Shown here piece after piece: positions 24,459 through 32,800 of a DNA stretch of 64,000 nt. The DNA is from Streptomyces albireticuli (GTDB lineage Bacteria > Actinomycetota > Actinomycetes > Streptomycetales > Streptomycetaceae). The position numbers and the translations under genes were made by a program. Within the stretch, counting starts at the first letter, position 1. The number at the start of each line of letters is the position of its first letter. The stretch is from positions 3,688,001 through 3,752,000 of the forward strand of contig NZ_CP021744.1 of NCBI RefSeq assembly GCF_002192455.1, in the 5' to 3' direction. Under the pieces are notes generated by a model. It saw only the letters and a list, made by a program, of their open reading frames with translations, did no database searches and was not told where the DNA came from.

Positions 24459-25208
24459 TCAGCCCTGGAACAGACGGCCTCGGTGGATCTTGTGCTGCGC
24501 TGCCTGGGCCAGCGGGCGCACCACCAGCTGGTCGACGTTGACGTGCTGCGGCAGCCCGACCGCGAGCGCGACGCACTCGGCGACGTCCTCGGCGGTCAGC
24601 GGGCGGTCGACGTCGGCGTAGACGGAGGCCGCCTTCGTGGCGTCGCCCTCGAAGCGGTTGACGGCGAACTCGTCGGTCTTGACCATGCCGGGCGCGATCT
24701 CGATGACGCGTACGGGCTCCCCGGACAGCTCCAGCCGGAGGGTCTCGGTGAGCGCGTGCTCGGCGTGCTTGGCGGCGCTGTAGCCGGCGCCGCCCTCGTA
24801 GTTGACGAACGCGGCGGTCGAGGTGATGGTGACGATCGTGCCCCCGCCACCCGCCCGCAGCAGCGGCAGCAGCGTCTGGGTCACCTTCAGGGTGCCGAGG
24901 ACGTTCACGTCGAACATCCACTGCCAGTGGTCGGGGTCCGCGCCCGCGACGTGGTCGGCGCCGAGGGCGCCACCCGCGTTGTTGACCAGCACGTCGCAGC
25001 TGTCGAGGGTCGCCAGGGCGGCCTTGACGGCCGCCGCGTCGGTGATGTCCACCGTGAGCGCCCGGCCGCCGATCTCCTCGGCGAGCTCGGTCAGCCGCTC
25101 CTCGCGGCGGGCCAGGACGACGACCTCGTAGCCGCTCGCGGCCAGTCGCCGGGCGGTGGCCGCGCCGATACCGCTACTCGCACCGGTCACCACGGCCGTT
25201 CGGGCCAT
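24459..25208 (-). CDS. Short-chain dehydrogenase/reductase, first gene of the operon
   Basis: 249 residues, ATG 25208 with aggagg eight bases upstream. Classical SDR motifs: TGASSGIGAATA at the NAD(P) site, NNAGGALGADH, and YSAAKHAEH carrying the Tyr-x3-Lys pair; an upstream Ser in TITSTAAFV completes the triad. It resembles the YdfG-type serine/3-hydroxy acid dehydrogenase subgroup, so oxidation of a beta-hydroxy amino acid is plausible. It opens the minus-strand operon and is divergent from the LuxR-type regulator. Confidence 0.9.
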   Translation of the reverse strand: MARTAVVTGASSGIGAATARRLAASGYEVVVLARREERLTELAEEIGGRALTVDITDAAAVKAALATLDSCDVLVNNAGGALGADHVAGADPDHWQWMFDVNVLGTLKVTQTLLPLLRAGGGGTIVTITSTAAFVNYEGGAGYSAAKHAEHALTETLRLELSGEPVRVIEIAPGMVKTDEFAVNRFEGDATKAASVYADVDRPLTAEDVAECVALAVGLPQHVNVDQLVVRPLAQAAQHKIHRGRLFQG

Positions 25209-25483
25209 GCGGACCACCTCCTGAATTATTGCGGGATTATGAACGGGGCATGGCTAGCCCCAGGCGGAATCCGGGTAATCGTCGCGGAACGTGGTCGACG
25301 CGACCTCGGAAAGAACATCGAAGAATCCAGAAAATGCGTTGCGTTTCATGGCCCCCGCCCTCTTCGCATTCCGGCGCATTTAACTTCCCAGCGCCGAACG
25401 CGACGATAGCCAGAAAAGTTCATGATTCAGCAGGGCGGAATGGCATCATGATCGCGTAGTGCGGGAACACGAAGGGGGAGCAA
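25209..25483. promoter_or_regulatory. Divergent promoter region for the operon and its LuxR regulator
   Basis: The 275-bp gap is clearly richer in A and T than the flanking genes (for example aattattgcgggattatgaa and ccagaaaagttcatgattca), as expected for a promoter region. An imperfect inverted repeat ggggc-n7-gcccc lies near 25245-25261. No gene is seen in it. The regulator next door is the likely binder. Confidence 0.5.
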
Positions 25484-26530
25484 ATGTGCCCAAAACCCGA
25501 AGACGAGGGACGAACCGACCATGTAGAGGTGTGCGGTCCGGGCATGGAGGCCTACCGGCTGGCCCTCACCGAGGGGACCGTTTCGGCCCCGGTGCCCCGC
25601 TGCTTACTCCAACTCGGCCTGCTGCGGTCGCTGCCGGACGCCCCGTCGACCTATGTACCCGTCCCGCCCGACGTCGCACTCTTCGACATGGCCCGCCCCA
25701 TCGAGCGCGCCATCCTCAACCAGCAGCACATGCTGGCCTCCATGCGGGTCTCCGTGTCCCGGCTGGAGACCGTCTACCAGGAGGTGCAGCAGCAGTCCGC
25801 CCCCGTCCGGCTCCTCCTGGGCGAGAGCGCGATCAGCGCTGCCCTGGAGAAGGCGGTCGGCTCCTGCCGGCGTGAACTGCTGACCGCCCAGCCGGGCGGC
25901 GGGCGGGACCCCGAGCTGCTCGCCGAGGCCATCGACCGCGACCTCGCGCTGAGCGCCCGCGGCGTCCGCCAGCGCACCCTGTACCAGCACACCGTACGGT
26001 CCCACGGGCCCACGCTGGCCTATATCGAGCGAATAACCGCCGCCGGCGCCCAGGTCCGCACCGTCGACGAGATCATCGACCGGCTGATCGTCTGCGACCG
26101 GTCGATCGCCTTCATCCCCGGTGTGCAGCAGCGCCGCACCGCCGCGCTCGTCATCCAGGACCCGGGAGTCATCCAGTACCTGCTCAAGTACTTCGAGTAC
26201 CTGTGGGAGGCGGCCAAGCCGGTGCGCGGCAAGGGCCTCGCCGCCGGCGGGGGCGCGGAGGCGCTCACCCACGAGACCCGCCGCGCGGTCCTGGAGCTGA
26301 TGGTGCGCGGGCACACCGACGAGGCCATCGCGGCCCGGCTGGGCATCAGCGCGCGCACGGTGTCCACGCATGTGAAGAAGGCCGCCGACCTGCTGGGCAG
26401 CCGCAGCCGGGCGCAGCTCGGCTACCTCATCGCCCGCACCGGGCTGCTGGACGACCCGGAGGCGATGGAGGCGCTGGGCCCGGCCGTACAGGCGCCGCGG
26501 AAGGGGCCCGACCGGCCCGCGGCGGAGTGA
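25484..26530 (+). CDS. LuxR-family transcriptional regulator
   Basis: 348 residues, ATG 25484 with gggggag just upstream. The C-terminal LuxR helix-turn-helix (residues about 265-325) reads RRAVLELMVRGHTDEAIAAR, then LGISARTVSTHVKKAADLLG. The N-terminal part has a TrmB-like coiled segment (ERAILNQQHMLASMRVSVSR) and a phospholipase D-like sensor region (QHTVRSHGPTLAYIERITAA), typical of Streptomyces helix-turn-helix regulators of the TrmB/LuxR type. No receiver domain is present, so it is not a response regulator. It probably controls the divergent ATP-grasp operon. Confidence 0.9.
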   Translation: MCPKPEDEGRTDHVEVCGPGMEAYRLALTEGTVSAPVPRCLLQLGLLRSLPDAPSTYVPVPPDVALFDMARPIERAILNQQHMLASMRVSVSRLETVYQEVQQQSAPVRLLLGESAISAALEKAVGSCRRELLTAQPGGGRDPELLAEAIDRDLALSARGVRQRTLYQHTVRSHGPTLAYIERITAAGAQVRTVDEIIDRLIVCDRSIAFIPGVQQRRTAALVIQDPGVIQYLLKYFEYLWEAAKPVRGKGLAAGGGAEALTHETRRAVLELMVRGHTDEAIAARLGISARTVSTHVKKAADLLGSRSRAQLGYLIARTGLLDDPEAMEALGPAVQAPRKGPDRPAAE

Positions 26531-26552
26531 CCCGGCCGGGCCGCCCCGGGGC

Positions 26553-27215
26553 TCAGCCGGCGTCGAGCGTGCCGGTGCGGGTGCGCTTCAGCTCGAAGAA
26601 GTCGGGGTATCCGGCCAGCAGCCGGACGCCGTCGAAGACCCGGGCGGCCTCCTCGCCCCGGGGTATCGAGCTGAGGACGGGGCCGAAGAAGGCGACGCCG
26701 TCGAGGTGCAGGGTGGGCGTGCCGACGTACGCGCCGGCGGCGGGGTCCTTGCCCTCGTCGTGGCGGAGCCGCAGCGGCTCGTCCCACGCGGTGTCGTGCG
26801 CGGCGGCGGCGAGCTCCGCGGGCAGGCCGAGCTCGGCGAGCCCCTCCGCGACGACCGCGTCGAAGTCCTCGTTCTTCTCCCGGTGGATCCGGGTGCCGAA
26901 GGCGGTGTAGAGGTCGCGCAGCCGCTCCTCGCCGTGCCGCTCGGCCACGGCCACCGCGACGCGCGCCGGGCCGAGGGAGTTGTCGACCAGCTCCCGGTAC
27001 CACGCGGGGAGCTCGTTGCCGGCGTTGTGCAGGTAGAGGCTCATCGGATGGAATCTGACGTCGATGTCGCGCAGCTTCTCGACCTCCAGGATCCAGCGGG
27101 AGGCGATCCAGGCGAACGGGCAGGCGGCGTCGTAGTAGAAGTCGACGGTGGACTTCTCCGTGGCGGTGCGCCCGGCGGGGGCGTTCTCGGCGAGGGTCTG
27201 CTGGTCGTTGGTCAC
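26553..27215 (-). CDS. DsbA-family protein of the mycothiol-dependent nitroreductase type
   Basis: 220 residues, GTG 27215. A thioredoxin-fold DsbA domain begins [20 protein letters not shown]; the active site is CPFA with one Cys. Segments [18 protein letters not shown] and [19 protein letters not shown] match the Rv2466c family, in which mycobacterial members reduce nitro compounds with mycothiol. Rv2466c has CPWC, so the single Cys here means a one-Cys mechanism. Its place between two modules of a nitro/nitrite-rich cluster may be meaningful, though such genes are also common elsewhere in Streptomyces. Confidence 0.85.
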   Translation of the reverse strand: MTNDQQTLAENAPAGRTATEKSTVDFYYDAACPFAWIASRWILEVEKLRDIDVRFHPMSLYLHNAGNELPAWYRELVDNSLGPARVAVAVAERHGEERLRDLYTAFGTRIHREKNEDFDAVVAEGLAELGLPAELAAAAHDTAWDEPLRLRHDEGKDPAAGAYVGTPTLHLDGVAFFGPVLSSIPRGEEAARVFDGVRLLAGYPDFFELKRTRTGTLDAG

Positions 27216-27427
27216 GCGGCGACCCTAAGCCGCGGGTGGACCCGGCCGGGGGGCCAGTCGGCCGGGAATTCCTTGGGCCAATTCCCGCAACGGCGTTACG
27301 GGACCGCGGGATCGGCCCGTGGCGCCCCCGACACCCCGCGCGCGCAACGGACTTGACAGACGGCGCGCGAAATCCGGGACGGCCGGCGACGCACCTGCTA
27401 AACGCTGCCAGGATCGCCCCCGTGATC

Positions 27428-28435
27428 ATGCGCGCCGCTTACATAGAAGAGCTCGGGCCGCCGGACGTCATCCAGTACGGCGAGCTGCCCGCCCCCGAGG
27501 CCGGGCCCACCGATGTGACCGTCGACGTCACCGTCGCCACCGTCAACCACGTGGACACCTTTGTGCGTTCGGGTGCCTGGCGGACCCCGGTCACGTTCCC
27601 GTTCACCGTCGGCCGCGACCTGGTCGGCACGGTCGCCGAGGCCGGTCCGGGGGCGCCGGACTTCCGCCCCGGCGACGTCGTGTGGTCCACCAGCATGGGC
27701 CACGGCGGCCGGCAGGGCGCGGCCGCCGAGCGGGTCGTGGTCCCGGCCGACCGGCTCTACCACCTGCCCGGCGGGGTGGCGCCGGCCGACGCGGTCGCCG
27801 TGGCCCACCCGGCCTCGACCGCCTACCTCGCGCTGTTCACGCACGGCCGGCTGCGGGCCGGCGAGACCGTGGTCGTCGCGGGCGGCGCCGGGAACGTCGG
27901 CACCGCGCTGATCGTCATGGCCGCCCGGGCGGGCGCCCGCGTCGTCGCCACGGCGAGCGCGAAGGACGCGGAGTACTGCCGCTCCCTGGGCGCGACGGAG
28001 ATCATCGACTACCGCGACCCGGCCGAGGCCGCGCTGCTGCGGGCGGCCTGCCCGCGCGGCGCCGACCTTTACGTCGACACCTCGGCCCGCAACGACCTGC
28101 CCGCCGCCGTGGACCTGCTCGCCAAGCGGGGCAGGATCGTCCTGCTCGCCGGGCTGCGCACCCGGCCCGTCCTGCCCGTCGGCCCGCTCTACCTCAAGGA
28201 CTGCTCGGTCGTCGGCTTCGCCATCTCGCAGGCGACCACCGGGGAGCTCGCCGAGGCGGCGGAGGCCGTCGGCCGGCTGCTCGCCGAGGGCCTGCTGCGG
28301 CCCCGGGCCGTGGACGTCCTGCCGCTCGCCGACGCCGCCGAGGCGCACCGCCGGGTCGAGGCGGGCGAGGCGAACGGCCGCCGCGTCGTCCTGCGCACGG
28401 CGCCGGCCGGCCGCCCCGCGGAGCCGCGCGACTGA
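27428..28435 (+). CDS. Zinc-independent quinone reductase (MDR superfamily)
   Basis: 335 residues from ATG 27428; an in-frame GTG six bases earlier is possible. GroES-like N-terminus (MRAAYIEELGPPDVIQYGEL), nucleotide motif VVVAGGAGNVGTALIV and the end segment ADAAEAHRRVEAGEANGRRV are those of NADPH:quinone oxidoreductases. There are no zinc-ligand cysteines. The substrate is unknown; enone or quinone reduction is typical. It is divergent from the nitroreductase homologue, and no ribosome site is obvious, so a leaderless mRNA is possible. Confidence 0.88.
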   Translation: MRAAYIEELGPPDVIQYGELPAPEAGPTDVTVDVTVATVNHVDTFVRSGAWRTPVTFPFTVGRDLVGTVAEAGPGAPDFRPGDVVWSTSMGHGGRQGAAAERVVVPADRLYHLPGGVAPADAVAVAHPASTAYLALFTHGRLRAGETVVVAGGAGNVGTALIVMAARAGARVVATASAKDAEYCRSLGATEIIDYRDPAEAALLRAACPRGADLYVDTSARNDLPAAVDLLAKRGRIVLLAGLRTRPVLPVGPLYLKDCSVVGFAISQATTGELAEAAEAVGRLLAEGLLRPRAVDVLPLADAAEAHRRVEAGEANGRRVVLRTAPAGRPAEPRD

Positions 28436-28635
28436 ATTCCCCGGCCGCTCCGGCGAAATCGCCGGGACTTCTTGCAGGCCCACCGGAAAACCGAATGCAA
28501 AAGACTGCCGACAGCACGCCGGAGCGCTGCCGGCACTCTTTGCTGAGCACCCTCCGGATAAACCCGGTGCGCCGACTTGACAACACTCACCTTTTTCCTT
28601 GACCGGGCCGCCGGGGCCTCGGCATCGTCTTCCCC

Positions 28636-29178
28636 ATGAGCGAATCCATCATCGATTCCAGCCCGCTTTTCGAGTGCCGGACGGAGATCCGGGTGGCGGC
28701 CGATCCGTTCGAAATCTATTCGGTGGTCAGCGACCTCGGGCGCAGCGCCGAATGGAGCCCGGAATGCATGGGCGGCGAATGGACCTCCGGCACGCCGTCC
28801 ACCGTGGGCGCGGTCTTCCGGGGCGAGAACCTGCGCAGCACCGAGGTCGTGGCCTGGGCCCCGCTCATCCGCGGCACCTGGTACACCGAGGCGAAGGTGG
28901 TGGCGGCGGACCCCGGCAGCACCTTCCGCTGGGTGATGCTCACCCACGCCCAGGAGGACCAGGACAGCGTCTGGGGCTTCGACATCGAGCCCGCCGAGGA
29001 CGGCGCCGTACTCGTCCACCACTTCCGGATGGGCCGGGCCACCGAGGGAATTCACCACATCGTCGCCGATCTGGACGAGGCCGGCCGCAGGCGCTTCGTC
29101 GAGGAGTGGGGCGCCAAGCTGGAGCAGGACATGGAGGTCACGCTCCGGCGCGTCAAGGACGTCATCGAGAAGAACTGA
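28636..29178 (+). CDS. SRPBCC-family protein
   Basis: 180 residues, ATG 28636. A START/Bet v1-like fold is indicated by FECRTEIRVAADPFEIYSVV, SDLGRSAEWSPECMGGEWTS and the long C-terminal helix ending EVTLRRVKDVIEKN. SRPBCC proteins bind hydrophobic or aromatic ligands, and some act as cyclases or aromatases. It precedes the adenylating enzyme by 65 bp with a hairpin between. A weak ttgacc/catcgt promoter lies directly before the start. The role is unknown. Confidence 0.85.
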   Translation: MSESIIDSSPLFECRTEIRVAADPFEIYSVVSDLGRSAEWSPECMGGEWTSGTPSTVGAVFRGENLRSTEVVAWAPLIRGTWYTEAKVVAADPGSTFRWVMLTHAQEDQDSVWGFDIEPAEDGAVLVHHFRMGRATEGIHHIVADLDEAGRRRFVEEWGAKLEQDMEVTLRRVKDVIEKN

Positions 29179-29183
29179 CCCGA

Positions 29184-29213
29184 GCGCGCCTACCGGGCGC
29201 GCGGCCGGTTTTT
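29184..29213 (+). terminator. Hairpin terminator after the SRPBCC gene
   Basis: gcgcgcc at 29184-29190 pairs with ggcgcgc at 29196-29202, and a run of five Ts follows at 29209-29213. It lies 31 bp before the adenylating-enzyme ATG, so it may attenuate read-through. Confidence 0.65.
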
Positions 29214-29243
29214 CATGGCAGCTACGAGCGAGATAGCGGGGAC

Positions 29244-30815
29244 ATGTTTCTGCAACGCATCGGTAATAAGGGAATTCGGCTGGGCACGCTCTTCGACCGG
29301 GCCGCCGCGAAGCACCCGGCGAACCTGATCCTCCTGGACCACACCCTCGACATCGCCCCGCGGCTCGGCCGCCGCGCCACGCTGACGGAGGTCGCGGACC
29401 TGATCGACGACTACGCCGCACGGCTCTGGGCCGCCCGGGTCCGCACCGGCGAGCACGTCGTCGTACACAAGACGGACGGCTTCGACATCACCCTGCTGGC
29501 CTGCGCGGTCGCGCGGATCGGCGCCGTTCCCGTGCTGCTGTCGTCGAAGCTCGACGGCGGCACCGTCGCGGAGCTGCTGCGCCGGGTGAACCGCCCGCAC
29601 CTGGTCACCGACCAGGCGAAGCTGGAGAAGGACCTGCCCGAGGCGGTCTTCGGGCTGTCGGAGCAGGTGCTGCTCACGACCGGGACCCACGAGGGCGCGA
29701 CCGGGCTGGACACGCTGGCGGGCGCCCCCCGGGTCGCCCCGGTGCCCATGCCGCCGGAGCACCCGACGCTGATCACGCACACGTCCGGGACGACCGGCAC
29801 CCCGAAGCTGGCCGTGCACACCGGCGCCACCTTCCAGGCGCGCTACCGCCCGCAGGCCTCCGTGGTCTCGCTGGTCAGCAAGCGCGAACCGATCGCCGTG
29901 CACGTGTCGTTCGTGCACTCGCGGATGTTCACGGCCATGCCGATCGCCGTCCTCCAGGGCCACCCGCTGATCGTGCTGGCCGACGACGACCCGGTCTCCG
30001 TGGGCGAGATCTTCACCCAGGCGCCGCCCGGGTTCATCGAGGCGCACCCCAACTCGTTCATGCGCTGGGAGGAGCTCGTCGACGACCCGCGCGCGCCGCT
30101 GGCCAACGTCAAGTACTTCAGCAGCACCTTCGACGCGATCCACCCCCGGACCGTGCACCGGCTGCTGAGCGCCTCGCGCCGCGGCCACCCGCTGTTCGCC
30201 CAGGCCTACGGGCAGAGCGAGGTCGGCCCGATCGCCGCCCGCACGTACACCCGGGACCGCGGCGCCGAGGCCGACGGCCGCTGCGTGGGCATGCCCTTCC
30301 CCGGCATGACGGGCGTCCGCGTCCTCAGCCGCGACGGCAACCCGCCCTCCCGCACCTCGCCCGGCAACATCGAGGTCCGCAGCGACGGCCGGATCATCAC
30401 CTATCTGGGCGAGCACGCCCGGTGGGAGAAGCAGGCCGACGGCGAGTGGTGGGCCATGGGCGACGTCGGCTACCGCACCAAGCAGGGCTGTCTGCACCTG
30501 CTCGACCGCGAGGTCGACGTGATCCCCGGCATCGAGAGCACCCTGGCCGTCGAGGACACCCTCTTCGCCCGCCTGCCGGAGCTCGTCGAGGCCATCATCG
30601 TGCCGGGCGAGGACGGCCGGGCCGTGCCGGTGGTGTGCACCAAGGACGACAAGCCGCTGGACCCGCCGGCCTGGCAGCGGGCCGTCGAGGGCCTCGCCCC
30701 GATGGCCGACCCCGTGCAGTGGCGGCTGGAAGACCTGCCGCACACCGCCACCACCAAGATCAAGCGCCTTGAACTCGCCCGCCTGCTGAAGACGAGGGAC
30801 GGCTCCCCGGCATGA
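29244..30815 (+). CDS. Adenylate-forming enzyme, candidate nitrite-dependent diazotase (CreM-like)
   Basis: 523 residues, ATG 29244. Class I adenylate-forming motifs are present: P-loop ITHTSGTTGTPKLAVH (about residues 177-191), the AYGQSEVGP segment and MGDVGYRTKQGCLHLLDREV. The end keeps a catalytic-Lys-type KIKRLELAR. The next gene, CreE-like, overlaps its stop as ATGA, tying it to nitrous-acid supply. In cremeomycin biosynthesis the acyl-CoA-ligase-like CreM uses ATP and nitrous acid to form the diazo group, so the same is plausible here. Aryl-CoA or amide ligase activity is the alternative. It is paralogous to 43487-45064. Confidence 0.75.
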   Translation: MFLQRIGNKGIRLGTLFDRAAAKHPANLILLDHTLDIAPRLGRRATLTEVADLIDDYAARLWAARVRTGEHVVVHKTDGFDITLLACAVARIGAVPVLLSSKLDGGTVAELLRRVNRPHLVTDQAKLEKDLPEAVFGLSEQVLLTTGTHEGATGLDTLAGAPRVAPVPMPPEHPTLITHTSGTTGTPKLAVHTGATFQARYRPQASVVSLVSKREPIAVHVSFVHSRMFTAMPIAVLQGHPLIVLADDDPVSVGEIFTQAPPGFIEAHPNSFMRWEELVDDPRAPLANVKYFSSTFDAIHPRTVHRLLSASRRGHPLFAQAYGQSEVGPIAARTYTRDRGAEADGRCVGMPFPGMTGVRVLSRDGNPPSRTSPGNIEVRSDGRIITYLGEHARWEKQADGEWWAMGDVGYRTKQGCLHLLDREVDVIPGIESTLAVEDTLFARLPELVEAIIVPGEDGRAVPVVCTKDDKPLDPPAWQRAVEGLAPMADPVQWRLEDLPHTATTKIKRLELARLLKTRDGSPA

Positions 30816-32800
30816 GTGGCAACCACATGGAGATCTGCGTCGTCGGCGTCGGCCCGCGCGGCCTGTCGGTCCTGGAGCGGCTGTGCGCCAACGAGCGCGC
30901 CACGCCCACGCACACGGCCGTCACCGTGCACGTCGTCGACCCGTCGGCACCCGGCGCGGGCACCGTCTGGCGCAGCGACCAGTCGCGCGAGCTGCTGATG
31001 AACACGGTGTCGTCGCAGATCACGGTCTACACGGACGACAGCGCCCGGATCGAGGGGCCCGTCGAGCCGGGCCCGAGCCTGTACGAGTGGGCGCGCGGCC
31101 TGGCCGCCCTCGCCGACGCGGGCCGGGCCCCGGACCACGACGAGGAGACCCTCGCCGAGGCCCGCCGGCTGGGCCCGGACACCTACCCGACCCGGGCGTT
31201 CTACGGCCGCTACCTCCACGACAGCTTCCTCCAGGTCGTGGCCCGCGCCCCCGGGCACGTCACGGTGCGCGTGCACCGCTCGCGCGCGGTCGCCATGGCC
31301 GACACCGAGGGGGTGCCCGGCGGCCCCCAGGGCATCCGGCTGGAGGACGGCACCCGGCTGAACCAGCTGGACGCGATCGTGATGGCCCTCGGCCACGTGC
31401 CGGCCCACCTCTCGCCGCGCGAGGCCCGGACGTCGAGCCTGGCCCGCATCCACCACCTGAACTACGTCACGCCCGCCAACCCCGCCGACCTGGACCTGAG
31501 CGGCGTGCGGGGCGGCGAACCCGTCCTGCTGCGCGGCCTGGGCCTCAACTTCTTCGACCACATGGCGCTGTTCACGGCCGGGCGTGGCGGGACGTTCGCC
31601 CGCGAGGACGGGAAACTGGTCTACCGCGCCTCCGGCCGTGAGCCGAAGCTCTACGCGTTCTCCCGGCGCGGCATCCCATACCACGCGCGGGGTGAGAACG
31701 AGAAGGGCGCTTACGGCCGTTACTTCCCCAAGCTGCTCACGGCCGAGTACATCGCGGGCCTGCGCGACCGCGCCGAAAGCGGTGAGCCGGTGCGCTTCGG
31801 CGCCGACCTGTGGCCGCTGATCGCCCGCGAGGTGGAGAGCGTCTACTACGCCACCCTCCTGCGCTCCCTGGACCGCACCGAGGAGGCGGAGCCCTTCGCC
31901 GACCGTTTCCTGGCGCTGGAGAAGGAGGACGAGCGGGGGGAGCTGCTGGAGGCGTTCGGGATCGGTGGGGAGGTGCGCTGGAGCTGGGAGCGGTTGTCGC
32001 GGCCTTACGGGGAGCGGGAGTTCTCCGGTCGTGGGGAGTTCCAGGCGTGGCTGCTGGAGTATCTGGCGGCGGATGTGCGGGCGGCGCGTGAGGGGAATGT
32101 GAGCGGGCCGCTGAAGGCGGCGCTGGACGTGATGCGGGATCTGCGCAACGAGATCCGGCTGGCCGTGGACCACGGCGGCCTGGAGGGCACCTCGCACCGT
32201 GATGATCTGGAGGGCTGGTACACGCCGCTGAACGCGTTCTTGTCGATCGGGCCGCCGGCGTCGCGGATCGAGGAGATGATCGCGCTGATCGAGGCCGGGG
32301 TGCTTCAGGTGACGGGGCCGGGGACGGTGGTGCGGATCGACACCGCGGACGCGGCGTTCGTGGCGTCCTCCACGGTGGTGCCGGGGCCCGCGGTGCGGGC
32401 GCGGACGCTGGTGGAGGCGCGGCTGCCGGAGCCGGACCTGCGGCGGACGGCTGATCCCTTGCTGCGGCATTTGTTGAACACTGACCAGATCACGACTTTC
32501 CGTATCGACGCGGCGTCGGGTACGAGTTATGAGACAGGCGGTCTCGCTGTCACGGAGCGGCCGTACCACGTGATCGACGGGAGGGGCCATGCCCATCCGC
32601 GGCGCTTCGCCTACGGCGTCCCGACCGAAGCGGTGCACTGGGTGACCGCGGCCGGTATCCGTCCCGGGGTCGACTCCGTCACCCTCGGCGACTCCGACGC
32701 CATCGCCCGCGCCGTCCTCACCCTCCCGCCCGTCGCCCACGTACCCCTCGCCCTGCGCCGCGAGGTCGCCGACGCGGAACTGACGGGCGTGATCGTATGA
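30812..32800 (+). CDS. CreE-like FAD monooxygenase (nitrosuccinate synthase)
   Basis: 662 residues, ATG 30812 overlapping the previous stop. The FAD-binding motif GVGPRG is at residues 12-17 in VVGVGPRGLSVLERLC. The rest follows the long FAD/NAD(P)-binding family: TRAFYGRYLHDSFLQVVARA, VMALGHVPAHLS and GRGHAHPRRFAYGVP. Length matches CreE-type enzymes, which oxidise the amine of L-aspartate to nitrosuccinate with NADPH and O2. The lyase needed for the next step follows with an overlapping codon, which strengthens the call. Family annotation elsewhere is only FAD/NAD(P)-binding protein. Confidence 0.82.
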   Translation: MSGNHMEICVVGVGPRGLSVLERLCANERATPTHTAVTVHVVDPSAPGAGTVWRSDQSRELLMNTVSSQITVYTDDSARIEGPVEPGPSLYEWARGLAALADAGRAPDHDEETLAEARRLGPDTYPTRAFYGRYLHDSFLQVVARAPGHVTVRVHRSRAVAMADTEGVPGGPQGIRLEDGTRLNQLDAIVMALGHVPAHLSPREARTSSLARIHHLNYVTPANPADLDLSGVRGGEPVLLRGLGLNFFDHMALFTAGRGGTFAREDGKLVYRASGREPKLYAFSRRGIPYHARGENEKGAYGRYFPKLLTAEYIAGLRDRAESGEPVRFGADLWPLIAREVESVYYATLLRSLDRTEEAEPFADRFLALEKEDERGELLEAFGIGGEVRWSWERLSRPYGEREFSGRGEFQAWLLEYLAADVRAAREGNVSGPLKAALDVMRDLRNEIRLAVDHGGLEGTSHRDDLEGWYTPLNAFLSIGPPASRIEEMIALIEAGVLQVTGPGTVVRIDTADAAFVASSTVVPGPAVRARTLVEARLPEPDLRRTADPLLRHLLNTDQITTFRIDAASGTSYETGGLAVTERPYHVIDGRGHAHPRRFAYGVPTEAVHWVTAAGIRPGVDSVTLGDSDAIARAVLTLPPVAHVPLALRREVADAELTGVIV

